From positions 1-26,267 of IMG/VR virus record IMGVR_UViG_3300002040_000067: 26,267 bases of DNA. One strand, written 5' to 3'. Both the position numbers and the translations under genes were made by a program. Source of the stretch: a virus. Of this stretch, positions 24,576 through 26,267 are shown one piece after another. The first letter of the stretch is position 1, and each line of letters starts with the position of its first letter. A model generated the notes under the pieces. The model was given only the letters and a program-made list of their open reading frames with translations, was not told the DNA's origin and made no database searches.

Positions 24576-25487
24576 TTATTTGTCTACACTTTGGAACTTA
24601 TTGTTGCTGAAATTGGCATAACTGAATTGCTCACGATTAACCAACTTAAATGTACCGAACTCATTAGAGTAGACATAACCCTCACCACCGATTGGGGTCT
24701 GCCCGATGTATGCCTTTGGACCATTATTCCGGCAGAGATAGATAGCATCCTCTTTTATCGACTTAACTAACAACCAGAAACTGATGAGTTTCTCATTCAT
24801 AAAGGTGGAAGCAATCACGGGACGATTCTCACGAATGCAAGAATTAAGTTCCTGTTTAATCAGTTTGGCATCCTTATCTGACACAAACTCAACGTTCTGT
24901 GCCATTACTCTTGCGAAAGAGATTACGTCGTCTAAGTCATGGAATCTCTTCAGTCCATCATCATAACGACCAGACGCAATCGTTGCCCTTGGTTTCACAA
25001 ACTTACAATAGAATGTGTCTGTAATAGTGAAGTTCATTGGGTATGCGATTGCATCCCTTAAATCACTCTCTGCTGTGTAAACTGTATGAGGAGCAACGAT
25101 AATCTCCTCTTCTACAATGTTATCGAACTGATAGGTGATTGTGTTCGGTGTGTATTCATCAGTGCCACCGAAACCAATAAAGTCCCCCTGAAAGATACCT
25201 TCAGTTTGTGGAAGATAGTCAAGGCACTTATGCAGAATTGTTGCAACGTTGCCCGTATGGTTAGCATCAATATCCTGATGCGATTCGTTGATTTTGATCT
25301 TTACTTTGTTAAAAACTGACTTAGTACCAACGAAGAAATTACCAGTCGCAGGATTCTTTCCCCATACGATTGCAGGTGCCCCGTCCATCTTCACTGACAG
25401 ATTGCCTTCATTACGTAGACAATCAAGAGCACTTAAATCACCAGTGAGAATAGAATCTTCGGGATGTTCGATGTGCTTGTTTTGCAT
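24576..25487 (-). CDS. Nucleotidyltransferase-superfamily (ligase-like) protein
   Basis: 303 aa. The order of motifs matches covalent nucleotidyltransferases: motif I K33-M-D35-G36 (SVKMDGAPAIVWG) with the presumed AMP- or GMP-accepting lysine 33; FFVGTKSVFN at 51-60; a motif III-like GIFQGDFIGF at 97-106; motif IV E269-G-Y-V-Y; and motif V FKLVN at 280-284 with K281. DNA ligases, RNA ligases and capping enzymes share this scheme, and EGYV is most like Rnl2-type RNA ligases. I see no OB-fold or further C-terminal domain, so it is a bare catalytic core, about the length of a minimal ligase. I recall related proteins, without proven activity, in marine T4-like phages. Substrate could be DNA or RNA ends. 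The start lacks a Shine-Dalgarno (CATTCTCTAAATG). It lies between two small genes of unknown function. Confidence 0.7.
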   Translation of the reverse strand: MQNKHIEHPEDSILTGDLSALDCLRNEGNLSVKMDGAPAIVWGKNPATGNFFVGTKSVFNKVKIKINESHQDIDANHTGNVATILHKCLDYLPQTEGIFQGDFIGFGGTDEYTPNTITYQFDNIVEEEIIVAPHTVYTAESDLRDAIAYPMNFTITDTFYCKFVKPRATIASGRYDDGLKRFHDLDDVISFARVMAQNVEFVSDKDAKLIKQELNSCIRENRPVIASTFMNEKLISFWLLVKSIKEDAIYLCRNNGPKAYIGQTPIGGEGYVYSNEFGTFKLVNREQFSYANFSNNKFQSVDK

Positions 25488-25525
25488 TTAGAGAATGATG
25501 AGAATGAGAATAATTGAATAGAAAC

Positions 25526-25543
25526 GGGCATAGATTGATGCCC
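25526..25543. terminator. Hairpin between the 108-aa and nucleotidyltransferase-like genes
   Basis: GGGCAT, a 6-base loop and ATGCCC form a perfect 6-bp stem. The T-run (CTTTTTTAGTTTT, 25547-25559) lies on the plus-strand side, so by the usual rule it would stop plus-strand transcription, although all genes here are on the minus strand. For minus-strand RNA only GTTTCTATT follows. It may be bidirectional, a weak terminator, or a stabilising 3' stem of the 108-aa transcript. Confidence 0.35.
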
Positions 25544-25561
25544 ACTCTTTTTTAGTTTTGA

Positions 25562-25888
25562 TCATGCAAGACGCATACCGTTACGGAACTCAGTTGTAAA
25601 GAATTCGGTGCCATTCCAGAGACGGATGAACCATTCAAAGTTTTTCTGGAATACACTTTCACCAGCAACTCCGTACTCTGAAAGGATTACATTCAGACGG
25701 GATTTTGTGGTCTTTGATTGTCTGCCACCATCATAAAGTTTCATTGAATCTTCGTCAATCTCAGCAATCAAGTTACCGTGAAGATAAACCTTGCTGATAC
25801 CGTCTTCAAGGGTGACGCACGTGTTCGCAGAGGTCCAGTTGGTGTTGTCCTCGATTGCCTGAACCATTTGGGTTTCGATTTTACGCAT
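25562..25888 (-). CDS. Conserved protein of unknown function, 108 aa
   Basis: The 108-aa protein begins MRKIETQMVQAI and contains VYLHGNLIAEIDEDS at 34-48, LYDGGRQSKTTKSRLNVIL at 51-69, VFQKNFEWFI at 79-88 and ends with FRNGMRLA. I recall this family as common in cyanophages and also present in cyanobacteria, with no known function. The strand pattern with a Tyr-x-H-G-N turn suggests a small alpha/beta protein. No Shine-Dalgarno is present; the ATG is preceded by CCTGCCTCTC, as in the 63-aa gene. The 160-base gap upstream is likely to hold its promoter, though I cannot point to a convincing one. A 6-bp hairpin follows its stop. Confidence 0.85.
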   Translation of the reverse strand: MRKIETQMVQAIEDNTNWTSANTCVTLEDGISKVYLHGNLIAEIDEDSMKLYDGGRQSKTTKSRLNVILSEYGVAGESVFQKNFEWFIRLWNGTEFFTTEFRNGMRLA

Positions 25889-26048
25889 GAGAGGCAGGTA
25901 GAAAGGGTTTAGAGGTGTGGTGAGGTGCTGTCCCCTCCACTTCTATACAATACACGATTTTGAGGTCTGTGCCGAAACCTTGTGCCACTTTGTCCGACTG
26001 TCCACTCTCGGCCGCTCTGAGTATCATTTAGTGATACTACAGTTAGTG
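25889..26048. other. Intergenic region upstream of the 108-aa gene
   Basis: 160 bases, moderately GC-rich. It contains a 7-bp hairpin next to the preceding stop, a TATAGA hexamer on the minus strand about 60-65 bases before the 108-aa ATG without a matching -35, and a 48-codon minus-strand frame (25881-26027) that I do not accept as a gene. It is probably a leader and promoter region. Confidence 0.4.
26020..26038. repeat. Perfect 7-bp inverted repeat after the acidic-protein stop
   Basis: AGTATCA, loop TTTAG, TGATACT. The stem begins 10 bases past the stop codon at 26049 in the minus direction and has no U-run after it. It could protect a transcript 3' end or be a binding site for a dimeric regulator. 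Confidence 0.4.
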
Positions 26049-26267
26049 TTACTTAGTCTCTGCTAATTCCTGCTGTTGTAACATTAGTTGCTCTTCTACA
26101 GCCTCATCCACACAGTCTTGAATCACCTCATAGATGTAATCAATGTTGCCAACATCATCAAAGATGCGTTCAAGAACCTCAGGATCTTCTACATTGTTAT
26201 CATAATCAGTGTTGCCATCTTCGTCCTTCAAATGACAATCATTCTTGGTATAAATCCATGCGGCACA
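26049..26267 (-). CDS. Acidic protein of unknown function, 5' end outside the window
   Basis: The frame is open from the right edge (first codon at 26267) to TAA at 26051-26049, giving 72 visible residues. A TTG at 26231 could serve as a start, but the upstream residues (AAWIYTKNDCHLK) are continuous and protein-like, so I take the gene as truncated by the window. The visible part is strongly acidic (DEDGNTDYDNNVEDPEVL, then DYIYEVIQDCVDEAVEEQL) with a probable helix near the end and a Gln-rich tail. Such acidic small proteins can act as DNA mimics or adaptors, but nothing here shows it. I do not recognise the family. Confidence 0.65.
   Translation of the reverse strand, partial: CAAWIYTKNDCHLKDEDGNTDYDNNVEDPEVLERIFDDVGNIDYIYEVIQDCVDEAVEEQLMLQQQELAETK

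Noticed and set aside
25881-26027. A 48-codon minus-strand frame (MILRAAESGQSDKVAQGFG...) in the gap upstream of the 108-aa gene
   Set aside because: No ribosome site, start inside a hairpin, overlap with the next gene's start, and a length that chance allows in GC-richer DNA. Homologues at protein level would change this.

Overview
The window reads as part of the genome of a marine T4-like cyanophage, a contractile-tailed myovirus of Synechococcus or Prochlorococcus. The basis is a collinear block of T4-type baseplate wedge genes (25, 6, 8), flanked by very long, low-GC structural genes and small conserved genes typical of cyanomyoviruses. A perfect T4-type late promoter box (TATAAATA) stands just upstream of two baseplate genes. 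All credible genes lie on the minus strand, so the biological order runs from base 26267 down to base 1. No tRNA, rRNA, CRISPR array, insertion sequence or integrase was seen.

Right part (about 24.06-26.27 kb). This holds small accessory genes that are visibly richer in G+C: the 3' end of an acidic protein, a 108-aa conserved protein of unknown function, a 303-aa protein with motifs of the covalent nucleotidyltransferase (DNA/RNA ligase-like) superfamily, a 61-aa basic protein behind a sigma70-type promoter, and a 63-aa tryptophan-rich protein. These genes lack a clear Shine-Dalgarno sequence, and most have a pyrimidine-rich stretch just before the ATG. A noncoding island of about 166 bp (23898-24063), full of paired G and C runs, ends this module.

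Middle part (21.6-23.9 kb). Here sits a compact run of small genes: an AbrB-like 65-aa protein, a GT-A-type glycosyltransferase-like protein, a 53-aa protein coupled to it by a TGATG overlap, a very basic 50-aa protein, a 238-aa protein with a four-cysteine knuckle, and a 58-aa protein whose ribosome binding site is partly enclosed in a hairpin.

Left part (1-21.6 kb). This is the baseplate and tail operon. A late promoter drives gene 25, then gene 6, then a single 4004-codon gene. These three genes are separated by one base each. A second late promoter drives gene 8, followed by a DUF4815-type structural gene that runs off the left edge. The 4004-aa protein occupies the place of T4 gene 7, between 6 and 8. 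It is built from several degenerate repeat families and carries a YHYH-like domain whose histidines are replaced. One repeat family also occurs in gp8. The giant protein is the most unusual object in the window. Its assembly role is inferred from position only.
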